Shown piece after piece: positions 6,070 through 6,243 of a stretch of 6,243 bases of DNA. Made by a program: the position numbers and the translations under genes. The notes beneath the pieces are model-generated. The model was given only the letters and a program-made list of their open reading frames with translations, searched no databases and was not told the DNA's origin. How positions within the stretch are numbered: the stretch's first letter is position 1; each line of letters opens with the position of its first letter. The DNA is from Gammaproteobacteria bacterium (GTDB lineage: Bacteria > Pseudomonadota > Gammaproteobacteria > HK1): assembly GCA_020444775.1 (NCBI GenBank), contig JAGRHX010001135.1, forward strand, positions 1-6,243, written 5' to 3'.

Positions 6070-6243
6070 ATGATTACTGACAGGATGTTTTCCAAGATAT
6101 CGAGAAGCGGCGCAGCACTTTGCTTCATCTCAACCCGAGCGTTGAGTCTGCCATTCTGGAGCCGAGCAATTACGCTGAAGACACCGCACGCGATGGCACT
6201 GCGCGGCGATATGGACATCGTGCTGTCCGAAGCTCTTGGGGAA
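6070..6243 (+). CDS. Unrecognised protein, N-terminal part (3' end outside the window)
   Basis: From the ATG at 6070 the frame stays open for 58 codons to the window edge. It begins MITDRMFSKISRSGAALCF and ends ...MDIVLSEALGE. I do not recognise the family. The region around residues 14-36 is moderately hydrophobic, but positive residues and an early polar start argue against a clear signal peptide, and no motif is visible. Support comes from the well-placed AGGGGAG upstream and the lack of stops. It is transcribed divergently from the large regulator, the usual placing for a regulated target gene, which is only suggestive. A second in-frame ATG (6085) is less well served by a ribosome site. 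It could still be a chance open frame, as 58 codons is short. Confidence 0.5.
   Translation, partial: MITDRMFSKISRSGAALCFISTRALSLPFWSRAITLKTPHAMALRGDMDIVLSEALGE

Noticed and set aside
5784..6080. 98-codon plus-strand frame in the intergenic region
   Set aside because: It has no proper ribosome site, no family motif and irregular composition, and it overlaps the better-supported start at 6070.
5904..6218. 104-codon minus-strand frame at the right end
   Set aside because: It has no recognisable domain and overlaps the partial plus-strand gene, which has a strong Shine-Dalgarno.

Overview
The window is high-GC DNA, probably from a proteobacterium. TRAP-transporter genes, an SDR dehydrogenase, a winged-helix/STAND regulator and a possible CRP-type site all fit that, but no marker gene fixes the taxon. 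It is mostly coding. The stretch beyond about 5.8 kb looks visibly less GC-rich than the left end.

Left part (1-1600): the window opens inside the 3' end of a plus-strand gene for a fused TRAP transporter permease of the TAXI-associated kind. It converges on a minus-strand SDR-family oxidoreductase, and the 130-bp gap between them holds two GC-rich hairpins. The SDR is full length but departs from the classical pattern. Its cofactor loop is about seven residues longer than usual, the helix-4 Asn aligns with Ser, and the active-site Lys is Arg.

Middle (1600-1920): a minus-strand remnant carries only the C-terminal ~95 residues of a different, classical DctM-type TRAP permease. Its 5' end is lost exactly where the large regulator gene ends, and a TTGA overlap joins the two frames. 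This looks like a recombination or deletion scar that removed most of a TRAP operon and brought the regulator next to its tail.

Right part (1917-5645, possibly to 5756): a single minus-strand gene encodes a ~1242-aa regulator. In order it has an OmpR/CadC-type winged helix, a Pro-rich linker, a class III nucleotide-cyclase-like domain, a PYPAY tandem repeat, a STAND-type AAA ATPase and a long TPR-like helical C-terminus. The cyclase domain has lost all four catalytic positions that I can align, so it is probably a sensory or scaffold pseudo-cyclase. The ATPase motifs look intact.

Right end (5646-6243): a divergent intergenic region carries a 9/10 match to the CRP consensus TGTGA-N6-TCACA. 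It ends in the start of an unrecognised plus-strand gene with a strong Shine-Dalgarno, cut by the window edge. Read together, the locus looks like a catabolic uptake/dehydrogenase cluster partly dismantled next to a large signal-integrating regulator whose targets may be the flanking genes. That functional link is inference. No tRNA, rRNA, CRISPR array, insertion sequence or attachment site was seen.
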